From: Chryseobacterium gleum
GTDB taxonomy: Bacteria > Bacteroidota > Bacteroidia > Flavobacteriales_D > Crocinitomicaceae
Reading direction: 5' to 3'
Assembly: GCA_945897805.1 (NCBI GenBank)
Contig: CAMDFX010000008.1
Coordinates: forward strand, 62,001 to 126,000
DNA: 64,000 nucleotides
Shown: piece by piece, positions 8,239-17,070 of the stretch
How positions within the stretch are numbered: the stretch's first letter is position 1
Layout of the letters: every line of letters starts with the position of its first letter
Position numbers and translations under genes: made by a program
The notes under the pieces: model-generated
Database searches by the model: none
What the model was told of the DNA's origin: nothing
The model's input: only the letters and a program-made list of their open reading frames with translations

Positions 8239-9207
8239 TTACATTTCTCTGTGCAGTAGCATGTCTGCCAAGTCTTTTAAAGGCTTTTTATTTGAGTCAG
8301 ATACACTGATTTTTTCCAACGCATTTAGTGCAATTACATAGTGTTCGTCCATCATCGCTCTTGCTGCTTCTCTGACACCTAATTTGTCAAACAAATTTCT
8401 AGTTGATTCGATTTTCAAGGTCTGATTTGATTCACTGCTTAATTTATTCAAGGTTTCAATTTCTGCAGGATTTGCCAACTCATTGGCTTTGAGTAAAAGT
8501 AGTGTTTTTTTGTTGGCCAAAACATCGCCTCCGACTTGTTTGCCAAATTTTTCAGGATCGGCATATAAATCTAAAATATCATCTTGAATTTGGAAGGCTA
8601 CACCAATGTGTTCTCCAAATGAATAAATCAGTTCTTGATCTTCTTTTTTAGCTTCTGCAACCACAGCGCCCATTTCTAAAGCGCAACCCAGTAAAACCGA
8701 AGTTTTCAAGCGAATCATTTCTATATATTCTTCAATTGAAACATCATTTCTGGTTTCAAAATCCATGTCCAATTGCTGTCCTTCGCAAACTTCGATGGCT
8801 GTTCGGTTGAAAATCTCTAAAAGTCTTGGTAAAACTTTCGCGTCTTGTTTGCAGATTTCTTGATAAGCTTTCACGAGCAGCACATCACCAGAAAGAATCG
8901 CAATATTTGTATTCCATTTGGTATGCACAGTCTGCTTTTTTCTTCTCAAAGGTGCTGCATCCATGATGTCGTCATGAATCAAAGAAAAATTATGAAAAAG
9001 TTCAACGGCAATGGCAGCATTTACAGCATTTTTACCTGAAACATCAAAAAGTTCCGCGCCAAGCATCGTCAATATCGGACGCATTCTTTTTCCTCCTAAA
9101 GTTAAAAAGTAACGCAACGGATCATATAAGTTCGCTGGTTGAGCGGGGAAATCAAACGTTGAAATTTCCTTTTCTAAAAAAGCTGAAAGTTTAGAGATGT
9201 CTTGCAT
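8239..9207 (-). CDS. Trans-isoprenyl diphosphate synthase, likely GGPP synthase
   Basis: Elongates allylic diphosphates with IPP; placement next to crt genes suggests it makes the GGPP used by CrtB. The motifs are GGKRMRP (38-44), the first Asp-rich motif DDIMD (79-83), DFETR, a KT at about 168, and the second Asp-rich DDILD near 213. The first motif is the compact DDxxD, not the DDxxxxD of ordinary bacterial FPP synthases. Phe occupies the fifth position upstream, consistent with a short-to-medium chain. Length 322 aa. Chain length cannot be fixed from sequence alone; FPP or a longer quinone chain are alternatives. Confidence 0.9.
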   Translation of the reverse strand: MQDISKLSAFLEKEISTFDFPAQPANLYDPLRYFLTLGGKRMRPILTMLGAELFDVSGKNAVNAAIAVELFHNFSLIHDDIMDAAPLRRKKQTVHTKWNTNIAILSGDVLLVKAYQEICKQDAKVLPRLLEIFNRTAIEVCEGQQLDMDFETRNDVSIEEYIEMIRLKTSVLLGCALEMGAVVAEAKKEDQELIYSFGEHIGVAFQIQDDILDLYADPEKFGKQVGGDVLANKKTLLLLKANELANPAEIETLNKLSSESNQTLKIESTRNLFDKLGVREAARAMMDEHYVIALNALEKISVSDSNKKPLKDLADMLLHREM

Positions 9208-9294
9208 TAAAATAATTCCAATTCGATTAATAATTTCTTTAAAAAGTGATCCAACTATTTGTTTTCAAATTTATAAATAGTGAATTTTTAAAAT

Positions 9295-11928
9295 TTATGC
9301 ATCAGAATCTTCCTCGTCCTTTTGCACTTGCAAAGATTCTAATTCGATGTCTTCTTCCTCATCATAAATTTCGAAATAAGGTTCTTCAAAAGATTTCGTG
9401 GTTACAAATCTTTCAAGTGTCAACAGCAATGCTGGCAAAATCAGTAAGTTCGTTGCCATTCCAATTAAGATCGTCAAGGACACCAGTAATCCAAGTGCTT
9501 TTGTACCACCAAATTGCGAGAAAACGAACATGATAAATCCAAAGAAAAGAATGACAGAAGTATAGAAAATACCCAAACCTGTTTCACGCAGTGATTTGAT
9601 GATTGTAAATTTTAAATCCCACTTTTTGGTTTTGAGTTCTTGCCTATATTTGGCTAGAAATAGAATGGCATTGTCAACTGTGATTCCCAAAGCGATTCCA
9701 AAAACCAACAATGTTGAAGGTTTCAGTGGAATCTCAAACCAACCCATTATTCCACCTGTAAATAAGAGTGGGATGACGTTTGGAATCATTGAAATGATCA
9801 CCATTCTCCAAGATCTAAAAAGCACTGCCATCAAAGCAGAAATTGACAAAATGGCGAAAATCAAACTTTCAACTAAGCTCACAAATAAATATTGTGTTCC
9901 TTCAGAAGCAACAACTGAAGTTCCTGTCAATGTTAATTCATAATATTCATCATCAATGGCTTTGCGCAGTTTTTTATTGAAGTCTTTCTTACCGAAGTAA
10001 GATTTAATTTTATTGGGATCTGAATCAAATTCTAGTTGTTTTTCTTGATTTCCATTGCTTAATAAAGCTGTCAAACCACTGTAAATCGCCGGATAGCCGT
10101 AAATTATTGAATCTACATATGGTTTTTTTCCTTTGATAACTTTGGCGTACAATTTTTCGATGTGTTTTTTGTCTGGATTTAATATTTCATCGATTCTAAC
10201 GCGCATGGAGTCCACTTTATCTGCGACTTCGTAAGAACCAATATCTTTCATCTGGGTTCTAATTCTCAATGTCGTCGTGGCAGTATCGACCAATTCTTTC
10301 AGTGATAAATTTCCTCCATTTGCATTGGACATATCGAATTTATCGATGTATTTTTTTAAACGCAATTTGTCGCGCGTAGAAATTATTTTATACTCAGCAG
10401 GATCATTTCCATAATAAGCCATGTTAACTACTTTGATGAAATCGACAATTGATAAACTTTTGGAGAACAAAGAATCACCAGTATATTTATTTTGAATTTC
10501 TTCTACTTTTTCAAGTGTTTCTTGTTTGAAAAGGCGTCCTTTTTGCTTGTAATTGATAGTCATTTCGAAAGGAATCGCCCCACCAAAATTGGCTTCAATG
10601 AATTTTAAATCGGTTAGAATAGGATCGCCATTTGGTAAATCACCTGTCAAATTACCAGTAGCTTTAATTTTGGTCATTCCGAAAATGCTCACAACGATCA
10701 AAGCTACAGAACCAGCGTAAATCCATTTTCTATGCTGCGTAACCAAGGTCACTACAATTTCAATAATTCCTTGCGAGTAAACGCGATCTAGGTGTTTTAA
10801 ATGTCTTGCTTTTGGTGCTTTTGACATGGAAGTAATGATTGGAATGATGCACAGTGAAAGTGCAAAAACAACCATGATATTCAATGCGGCGATAATTCCA
10901 AATTCTGCTAATTTTTCAGAGCTGGTGAAAGTACAAAATCCAATGGCGGTGGTTAGATTTGTTAAAAAAGTAGCCCCACCAACTTTGTGAATCATTGTGC
11001 TTAAGGCACGAATTTTATTTCCGTGATAGCGCACCTCTTGGTGATATCTGGTAACTAAAAAGACACAGTTTGGTATTCCAATCACAATGATCAGTGGAGG
11101 AATCAAAGCCATCATGATGGAAATTCTAAATCCAAGCAATCCTATACTTCCCATGGACCAGATTACAGAAATGAATACCACAATGTTGCAAATCATTACA
11201 ACCCGCAGTGATCTGAAGAAAATGTAAAGTAGAAGTGAAGAGGCGAATATTGAAAGGGCAATGAAAATATACATTTCACTAATGATTCTTTTCCCAACGA
11301 TAATTCTAATGTGCGGCAAACCAGCAAAATGTACTTTTCCAAAGTGTTTTTCGTAGGTCGTGGCCAAATTTTCAATTTCTAAAACGAAACCTGATTTCTT
11401 TTGATCAGCCAAAAATCGTTCATCTAGACCAATCATCATCAAGGAAACTTTTGCAGAATCATTGTATAATAATTTATCATAAATAGGATTGTTTTTGATT
11501 TCTCTTTCGATGGAATCAATGCTTTTTTCTCTGAAAGTTTTATCTGAAAAAATACGTTTTGCTTCAAATCTACTTTCAGCAACAACATTTCTTATTGTAA
11601 ATAATGTGGCTTCAGAAATGACACTTTCAACTCCTTCAAATTGCAGAATGGAATCACCCAATTCTTTCCATTTTCTAAAATTTCTTTCAGTATATAAAGA
11701 GTCGCTATTGATTGCTAATACCAAGGTAGATCCGTCTTCACCAAATTCTTGCTTGAATTTTAAATAATCTAATTGCGGTTGAGATTCTTTGGGTAACGTA
11801 TTCCCGTATTTGTTGTCTATTTTAAGTCCTGTGACAGCAAAGTAACCAAAGAAAACAGTTAATATGAGTATAATCGCCATGATGAATAAGCGATTTCTTA
11901 ATATTACATTACCAATTTTTTGCCACAT
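9295..11928 (-). CDS. RND superfamily (MMPL-type) transporter
   Basis: Large inner-membrane exporter of the MMPL/patched-like RND group. Layout: one N-terminal membrane helix (about 13-33), a large periplasmic loop (about 35-225), a bundle of membrane helices around 230-370 with the sterol-sensing-like ILIGIPN/ITSMSKAPK region, a second periplasmic loop (about 430-670) and a second helix bundle (about 675-840). PSTLLVFGIALGITVDNAIL carries the conserved acidic charge of the RND proton relay. An acidic tail ends in EEDIELES. Length 877 aa. Substrate unknown; relatives move lipids or hopanoids. It stands 87 bp upstream of the prenyl synthase on the same strand. Confidence 0.87.
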   Translation of the reverse strand: MWQKIGNVILRNRLFIMAIILILTVFFGYFAVTGLKIDNKYGNTLPKESQPQLDYLKFKQEFGEDGSTLVLAINSDSLYTERNFRKWKELGDSILQFEGVESVISEATLFTIRNVVAESRFEAKRIFSDKTFREKSIDSIEREIKNNPIYDKLLYNDSAKVSLMMIGLDERFLADQKKSGFVLEIENLATTYEKHFGKVHFAGLPHIRIIVGKRIISEMYIFIALSIFASSLLLYIFFRSLRVVMICNIVVFISVIWSMGSIGLLGFRISIMMALIPPLIIVIGIPNCVFLVTRYHQEVRYHGNKIRALSTMIHKVGGATFLTNLTTAIGFCTFTSSEKLAEFGIIAALNIMVVFALSLCIIPIITSMSKAPKARHLKHLDRVYSQGIIEIVVTLVTQHRKWIYAGSVALIVVSIFGMTKIKATGNLTGDLPNGDPILTDLKFIEANFGGAIPFEMTINYKQKGRLFKQETLEKVEEIQNKYTGDSLFSKSLSIVDFIKVVNMAYYGNDPAEYKIISTRDKLRLKKYIDKFDMSNANGGNLSLKELVDTATTTLRIRTQMKDIGSYEVADKVDSMRVRIDEILNPDKKHIEKLYAKVIKGKKPYVDSIIYGYPAIYSGLTALLSNGNQEKQLEFDSDPNKIKSYFGKKDFNKKLRKAIDDEYYELTLTGTSVVASEGTQYLFVSLVESLIFAILSISALMAVLFRSWRMVIISMIPNVIPLLFTGGIMGWFEIPLKPSTLLVFGIALGITVDNAILFLAKYRQELKTKKWDLKFTIIKSLRETGLGIFYTSVILFFGFIMFVFSQFGGTKALGLLVSLTILIGMATNLLILPALLLTLERFVTTKSFEEPYFEIYDEEEDIELESLQVQKDEEDSDA

Positions 11929-11990
11929 ATAATGTTCAAAAGTAAATAAACAACAAAGCTAATTAAATATGCTTAAATACGCCTAAAAAA

Positions 11991-14033
11991 TTAGTGTTTT
12001 AGGTCTGTATCTAGCCATTCAAAGAATTCTCTGTACCATAAAATTCCATTTTGCGGAGAGGAGATCCAGTGCCCTTCTTTGGGGAAATACAAATATTTAC
12101 TTCTCAAACCTTTAATTTGAGCCGCTTGAAAGGCTTGCATTCCTTCGCTTTCAGGAACCCTAAAATCCATACCGCCATGTATGACTAACATTGGTGTATC
12201 CCAATTTTGAACGAAATTATGCGGACTATTTTTGGCATAGTATTCCTTGTTTTGGAAATACCAATATGGACCTTTATTGTCCCAATTTGCGAAAAACAAT
12301 TCTTCCGTTGTGCCATACCAGCTTTCAAGGTTAAATAGTCCACAGTGAGAAATGAAGGTTTTAAATCTGCCTTCATGTTTTCCTGCCAAATAGTAGACAG
12401 AATAACCGCCATAAGATGCACCAACTGCGCCTAATCTTTTGGCATCTACGTATGGTTCTTTTGCTGCATAGTCAATCGCTGAAAGATAGTCTTTGATTGA
12501 TTGTCCGCCCCAATCTTTAGAAATTGCATCGTTCCACTTTTGACCAAAGCCTGGAAGTCCACGTCTATTTGGGGCAACAATCACATAGCCATTTGATGCC
12601 ATCAAAGCCAAATTCCAGCGGTAGGAAAAAAATTGACTCACCATACTTTGTGGTCCACCTTGACAATAAAGCAAGGCAGGATATTTTTTTGCCGCATCGA
12701 AATTTGGGGGAAGCACCATCCAAACCAGCATTTTTTGACCATCAGTTGTTTCAACCCATTTTTCTTCGACTTTTGGCATAACAATGTCTTTTAAGATCTC
12801 TTTGTTCACAAAAGTCAATTGTCTAATTTGATTTTTTTTGATTGAAATCGCATACAAATCTGTTGGTTCAATCATTGATTGACGGCACGCGAAAAGGTCA
12901 GTGCTATTCGCATCCAAACTAAGGAAGTCAAATTGTCCGAAAGTTAATTGTGTAACAGTTTCTGTCTTTAAATTAATAGAAAAAATTTGTTTGGTTCCTT
13001 TTATCGGCGCCAAAAAATAGATTGTTTTGTCATCCAAACTGAAACAAAATTCATCTACTGTAATGTCAGTTTTAGCAGTTAGATTGATGTCTTTTCCTGT
13101 TTCAAGATTTTTGAGGATTAAATTATTTTTATCAGATTCAAATCCATCTTTGGCCATGCTAGTCCAACACAAAAACTTCCCATTATTTGAATATTTGGCG
13201 TTTGCATCATATCCAATGTAATTTTGGCTGATATTTTCGGTTTTCCTACTTTCAATATCAAATTTATACAATTCACTGTTGGTGCTGATGGCAAAAGCTA
13301 TTCCTATTTTCTTTTTACAGCTATAAATGATTTTTTTTGAATCTAGCGAGAAAACAATTTGGTCGCTTCCTCCAAAGGGTGGTAAAATGCCATCAAATGG
13401 TTCATTTTCTAGAAGATCGATGCTGCTCAAAACTACCTGATCATTCAAGAAATCGTGCAAGAAAAGGTGCTTTTTATTTTCATCTGCCCATTGATTCCAA
13501 TGTCTATACATCAAGTCATCTTCGAGTCTCGCGTTTGCCATTGGCAAGTCTGGATGTTTTTCTTTGAGTGTTTCTTTTGTTTTAGTCGCACCAATAAGGA
13601 CGATTTTAGTTTCATCTGGTGAAAGTTTAAAACCTTCAATTTCTGGTAAACCGATGGATGAAACTTGTTTTTTTTCACCTCCTGATTGATTCATTCTCCA
13701 GATTTGAGTGCCATCTTTTTCATTTGATAAATACCAAATCATATTTTTTTGACCCCAAACTGCTTCCATTTCAGAAAATTTGGTGTCTGTGATTTGTGTA
13801 TATTGATTGGAAACAATGTCAAAAACGAATAAATCAGTATTTCCATTGTTGGCAGTGACATTGAATTCCCTTAATTCAAAAAGTATTTTTTTGCCATCTG
13901 GAGAAACTTTTCCACCGGATAATCTTTTTAATTTCCAGAGCAATTCAGGAGTTAAGGTCTTTTGCGCAGTTGATTGATTATAAATAAATAGGCACGCAAT
14001 AAGTAATAAAGTGAATTTTTTTAATCGTAACAT
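11991..14033 (-). CDS. Secreted S9 family peptidase (dipeptidyl/acylaminoacyl peptidase)
   Basis: Serine peptidase of the prolyl-oligopeptidase clan. A signal peptide (about residues 1-23, ending in STAQ) is followed by an N-terminal beta-propeller with WD40-like PD40 strands such as SPDGKKILFE and SLDDKTIYFL, then the alpha/beta hydrolase domain. The nucleophile is Ser in GASYGGYS (about 541-548), the acid is Asp in HGGMDFRVPESEG, and the base is His in KEGHW near the C-terminus. Length 680 aa is typical. Role is probably periplasmic peptide digestion. It has no apparent operon partner. Confidence 0.93.
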   Translation of the reverse strand: MLRLKKFTLLLIACLFIYNQSTAQKTLTPELLWKLKRLSGGKVSPDGKKILFELREFNVTANNGNTDLFVFDIVSNQYTQITDTKFSEMEAVWGQKNMIWYLSNEKDGTQIWRMNQSGGEKKQVSSIGLPEIEGFKLSPDETKIVLIGATKTKETLKEKHPDLPMANARLEDDLMYRHWNQWADENKKHLFLHDFLNDQVVLSSIDLLENEPFDGILPPFGGSDQIVFSLDSKKIIYSCKKKIGIAFAISTNSELYKFDIESRKTENISQNYIGYDANAKYSNNGKFLCWTSMAKDGFESDKNNLILKNLETGKDINLTAKTDITVDEFCFSLDDKTIYFLAPIKGTKQIFSINLKTETVTQLTFGQFDFLSLDANSTDLFACRQSMIEPTDLYAISIKKNQIRQLTFVNKEILKDIVMPKVEEKWVETTDGQKMLVWMVLPPNFDAAKKYPALLYCQGGPQSMVSQFFSYRWNLALMASNGYVIVAPNRRGLPGFGQKWNDAISKDWGGQSIKDYLSAIDYAAKEPYVDAKRLGAVGASYGGYSVYYLAGKHEGRFKTFISHCGLFNLESWYGTTEELFFANWDNKGPYWYFQNKEYYAKNSPHNFVQNWDTPMLVIHGGMDFRVPESEGMQAFQAAQIKGLRSKYLYFPKEGHWISSPQNGILWYREFFEWLDTDLKH

Positions 14034-14082
14034 ACTTCAAGTTTTGAGCAATGAAGTTACGAAAGTAAATCAAACTAGGCGT

Positions 14083-14295
14083 TTATTTCAATTTTTTGGA
14101 GATTGAAATTTTTGCAAGAATCCTTTTTCTACTTTGTGTATAGATTAAAATACAGCCACTAGAAATGACCATCGAAGCGAGGGTAGACAGGATTGTTTGA
14201 CTGCCTGAAATGTCTTTCTTAACACAGTAAAACAGCACGTTAACACTTACTAAAAGCACTATCATGACCCTTTGAAACCATTTGATTTTATCCAT
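14083..14295 (-). CDS. Small hypothetical membrane protein next to the recombinase-tail remnant
   Basis: Unrecognised 70-residue protein if it starts at the ATG at 14295 (MDKIKWFQRVMIVLLVSVNV). Two hydrophobic segments (about 9-22 and 33-53) and a basic C-terminus are visible, suggesting a small inner-membrane protein. The reading frame stays open upstream, without a stop, through the recombinase-tail remnant to 14511, directly behind the TAA of the MORN gene. It may therefore be the alternative C-terminal coding segment of the recombinase rather than an independent gene. No family assigned. Confidence 0.35.
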   Translation of the reverse strand: MDKIKWFQRVMIVLLVSVNVLFYCVKKDISGSQTILSTLASMVISSGCILIYTQSRKRILAKISISKKLK

Positions 14296-14388
14296 TTCAA
14301 AAACTAAAAGTTGACCTGAAATTAGAAAATTATTTGATATGGTGACTTTTTTTAACAAAAAAAGTATGAAAGGTTTTCTAATGGGAAT

Positions 14389-14511
14389 GTTTTTGGAAAT
14401 AGTCCGTTTTACACCATTAAAAATCAATGGTATTTTAAGAAAAAGGGTTAGTTCATGAACCTTCTTATCTGTTTGATAGGATAAGGTAATGGACTGAATG
14501 AAATGGGTTAG
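14389..14511 (-). pseudogene. Duplicate 3' fragment of the serine recombinase gene
   Basis: Translated on the minus strand in the frame that continues into 14083, this gives 41 codons homologous to recombinase residues 479-519. The first 71 bp (14511 down to 14441) are identical to 18505-18575. Beyond that, identity drops sharply although the protein similarity continues (IFNGVKRTISKN against IFEGIKHPFSKN). The catalytic domain is absent, so this is a remnant of a second, related recombinase or an exchangeable C-terminal cassette. It begins at the base after the stop codon of the MORN-repeat gene. Confidence 0.85.
14441..14511 (-). repeat. Left arm of a perfect 71-bp inverted repeat
   Basis: Reverse complement of 18505-18575 over all 71 bases, checked base by base. 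Identity starts exactly one base outside the MORN-gene stop codon. Inside the arm is CTAACCC at one end and TAACCCTTTT at the other. Confidence 0.97.
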
Positions 14512-16971
14512 TTAATCTCGTAACCAGTTATGGGAGCAACAATTATTTCCCTTAGCACCGCATGTTCCTCTAGCTGGCGTTTCTGAAACAGAAATTCTAT
14601 TACCACAGCCTTTGCAATAAAAACTATCCGAACCACATCGGCCTATTTTTTGCCATTGGTGTTTACCGTCGTGAAAAGAAGAGTTTATACCTTTCCATCT
14701 TGGTTCAGTGCATGTGGTTCTATCACTTGGTTCCGATTTAGATGAAAACATTTTTGAACAATCATTGCAAATATATATGTAGGTGTCACAATTTTTAGAG
14801 GCTTCCTTTTGTAATTCTTTATTATTTTCATTTGAATTGGATATAGAATTTCTTCCTTTTAAATCCTCACTCATTTCATTAACAATTTCCTCTGCACTTT
14901 CATAGAATTCTTTCATGAACTTATCTGACTTTGCTTTACAAGCATTAAATTTATTTTGTCTAATTTCATCTTGTTTTGTTAGAAGATAATGCTCATAGGC
15001 ATCTTGGACATGTCCACTATGTTTCTGCTGATAACAATAATCTCCGAGAGGAACAATTCGATCAAACAAAACTTGAAGCCGATACTTTTTAATACCATCA
15101 CGATATGCATAAATTGCCTTTTCATGATCCCCCTGTTTGAGGTAATTATCACCTTTAATCATAAACTCAATTGCTTGGTATTGAGAACTCAAATCATCAT
15201 TTATACTTATGTCAACAATACATTTGGGTAATTTTTGTAATTCTGAAGTCAATTCAGGGCATGATATAGTCATTTTACTTAAAACATCATTGATGTATGT
15301 TGCATTTCTCTTTGTCCCATTTTCTAAAAGGAATTCGAATTTTCCGTTCTTTAACCCATTTGAGTATGTTCCCTCTTCAATTAAAACATCACCAGAGTAT
15401 TTTTTGAAAGCCCCGTCAAATTTGTCGGACTTGTAGTTCTTTAATTCTAACAGTTTGCCATAATAATCGAAATTTTTCCATTCCCCGTTCTTCATCCCTT
15501 CAACGTATTGACCACTTTCCTTTAAAACCGCACCATCATACTTTTTATACGCCCCATAGAGTTTTCCTTTAGAATAGTTCTGGGTGATTTTCTCACTTGA
15601 ATTGAGAGTAGTCCATTCACCTTCTTTTTCGTTGTTAACGTAGTTGCCTTCTTCTATGACTTTTCCGTTTACGCATTTTTTGTATTTGCCATTTTTGATT
15701 CCATCTTTAAGTTCTTCTTCTAAAACCAGATTTTGATTCAAATCATACTCTTTATGGACTCCTGTTTTAGAGCCGTTTAAATAGGTTGTTATCTCTTTGA
15801 TTGGTTTGGCGTCTTGACCAATCTTATAGTTTTTGTCTTCATAATACGTGATTTTCTCTCCGTTTAACTTTCCGTTTTGTAACGTGTATTTTTCTTTAAG
15901 TTGACCAGATTTATAATATACTTGATTTATCCCTTCAGGACTCTGATTAAGATTAACATTGAAGGTACTATTCTCTAACGGGGAAAACACTAAAATGATA
16001 AGCTCTTCTAATCCATCTTTCTTTTGGAATGAAAATCTTTTGTCAGTCTCTAGAATTTTTCCATAACTTTTTATTCCATCTAGGTATGCAACCTCGCCAC
16101 GTGCAATTTTTTCTGTGGTTTTTTCCGCAACATCATCTCCATTCTGAAAAAGTGATGTTATTTCTTTTCCACCAGCGCTTATAATTGACGCATTGATTTC
16201 TTCCAATAATTTATTTTCTTGTTTGTAAACAATCAATTCACCAATGAAATTTCTGTTCATCGAATTCATTTCGGCAAAATAATCCAAATAAAAGTCTGAT
16301 GGCTTATCAACAAGAATGCAAATACCTTTGTCTCTTCTATCTCTTTCTTTTCCCTTGGTTATAACAAATGATTGTTTCGAAGGGTCTACGTTTAGTTCCT
16401 TGTAAATAGACTTAATATAATAGTCTCTAAAAATGATTTCATTCTCCTTGGAGTGATTATCTATCAGCGGAACATTTGTTTTAGATCGAAATTGAAACAT
16501 ATTCGCTCCAATCTTTTTAACAACCGCTATTTTGGTTCCATTTTGATCTATTACCAAATATTTTTCACCCTCAATACCTCCAGATATTTTTTGGGAGTCG
16601 GGTTTCGATGATTTTATTTTTGTTTCTAATGTAGATCTAACGAGTGGTGGTTGTATTCCAATAAATTTTACTTTCTCTTCCAAGGTAAAATCCTTTTGTT
16701 TAAAGGATGGCTTCATCGTTTGACCTCCGAAACCGCTCCAATACTCCAACTCTCCGTATTTAATATATATGGCAAAAGGAACAACTGTTGAATCTGATGA
16801 TATTTGAAAATAATAACCGTCAGATGGAAGTTTATAGGTAAAAGCATACTCCTTCTTGTTGGAATTAACTTCAGATTTGAAACTTTCAATATTCTTCGAA
16901 TAGTCCTGAGAATATGCAAATGACGAGGATATTAATAACCCGAAAGATATTATAACAAACAGTAATCTCAT
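14512..16971 (-). CDS. Secreted MORN-like-repeat protein with TPR-like segment and twin Cys-rich modules
   Basis: Signal peptide MRLLFVIISFGLLISSSFAY suggests export; I chose the ATG at 16971 over a TTG six codons upstream (819 aa). The N-terminal 340 residues match nothing I recognise. From about 370 to 570 come YwqK-like repeats of the form Y-x2-G-x-L-x-E-x3-Y-x-N-G-x3-G, alternating with ..GEW.. turns. Around residues 615-650 is a TPR-like pair (GDNYLKQGDHEKAIYAYRDG). The last ~90 residues hold two modules of the pattern C-x2-C ... P-x3-TC ... H-x-W (YICNDC...HQW and FYCKGC...HNW), probably zinc-binding or disulfide knots. Its TAA abuts the inverted repeat. Function unknown; it is the apparent cargo of the element. 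Confidence 0.78.
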   Translation of the reverse strand: MRLLFVIISFGLLISSSFAYSQDYSKNIESFKSEVNSNKKEYAFTYKLPSDGYYFQISSDSTVVPFAIYIKYGELEYWSGFGGQTMKPSFKQKDFTLEEKVKFIGIQPPLVRSTLETKIKSSKPDSQKISGGIEGEKYLVIDQNGTKIAVVKKIGANMFQFRSKTNVPLIDNHSKENEIIFRDYYIKSIYKELNVDPSKQSFVITKGKERDRRDKGICILVDKPSDFYLDYFAEMNSMNRNFIGELIVYKQENKLLEEINASIISAGGKEITSLFQNGDDVAEKTTEKIARGEVAYLDGIKSYGKILETDKRFSFQKKDGLEELIILVFSPLENSTFNVNLNQSPEGINQVYYKSGQLKEKYTLQNGKLNGEKITYYEDKNYKIGQDAKPIKEITTYLNGSKTGVHKEYDLNQNLVLEEELKDGIKNGKYKKCVNGKVIEEGNYVNNEKEGEWTTLNSSEKITQNYSKGKLYGAYKKYDGAVLKESGQYVEGMKNGEWKNFDYYGKLLELKNYKSDKFDGAFKKYSGDVLIEEGTYSNGLKNGKFEFLLENGTKRNATYINDVLSKMTISCPELTSELQKLPKCIVDISINDDLSSQYQAIEFMIKGDNYLKQGDHEKAIYAYRDGIKKYRLQVLFDRIVPLGDYCYQQKHSGHVQDAYEHYLLTKQDEIRQNKFNACKAKSDKFMKEFYESAEEIVNEMSEDLKGRNSISNSNENNKELQKEASKNCDTYIYICNDCSKMFSSKSEPSDRTTCTEPRWKGINSSFHDGKHQWQKIGRCGSDSFYCKGCGNRISVSETPARGTCGAKGNNCCSHNWLRD

Positions 16972-17070
16972 AGTGGTAATTTTTATCAAAAATACTTAAA
17001 TAATATCAAAATTCAATATGCGGGAAATTAACTCAAACAAGATCTTTACCTTCCCGAAAAGTTATTAATT

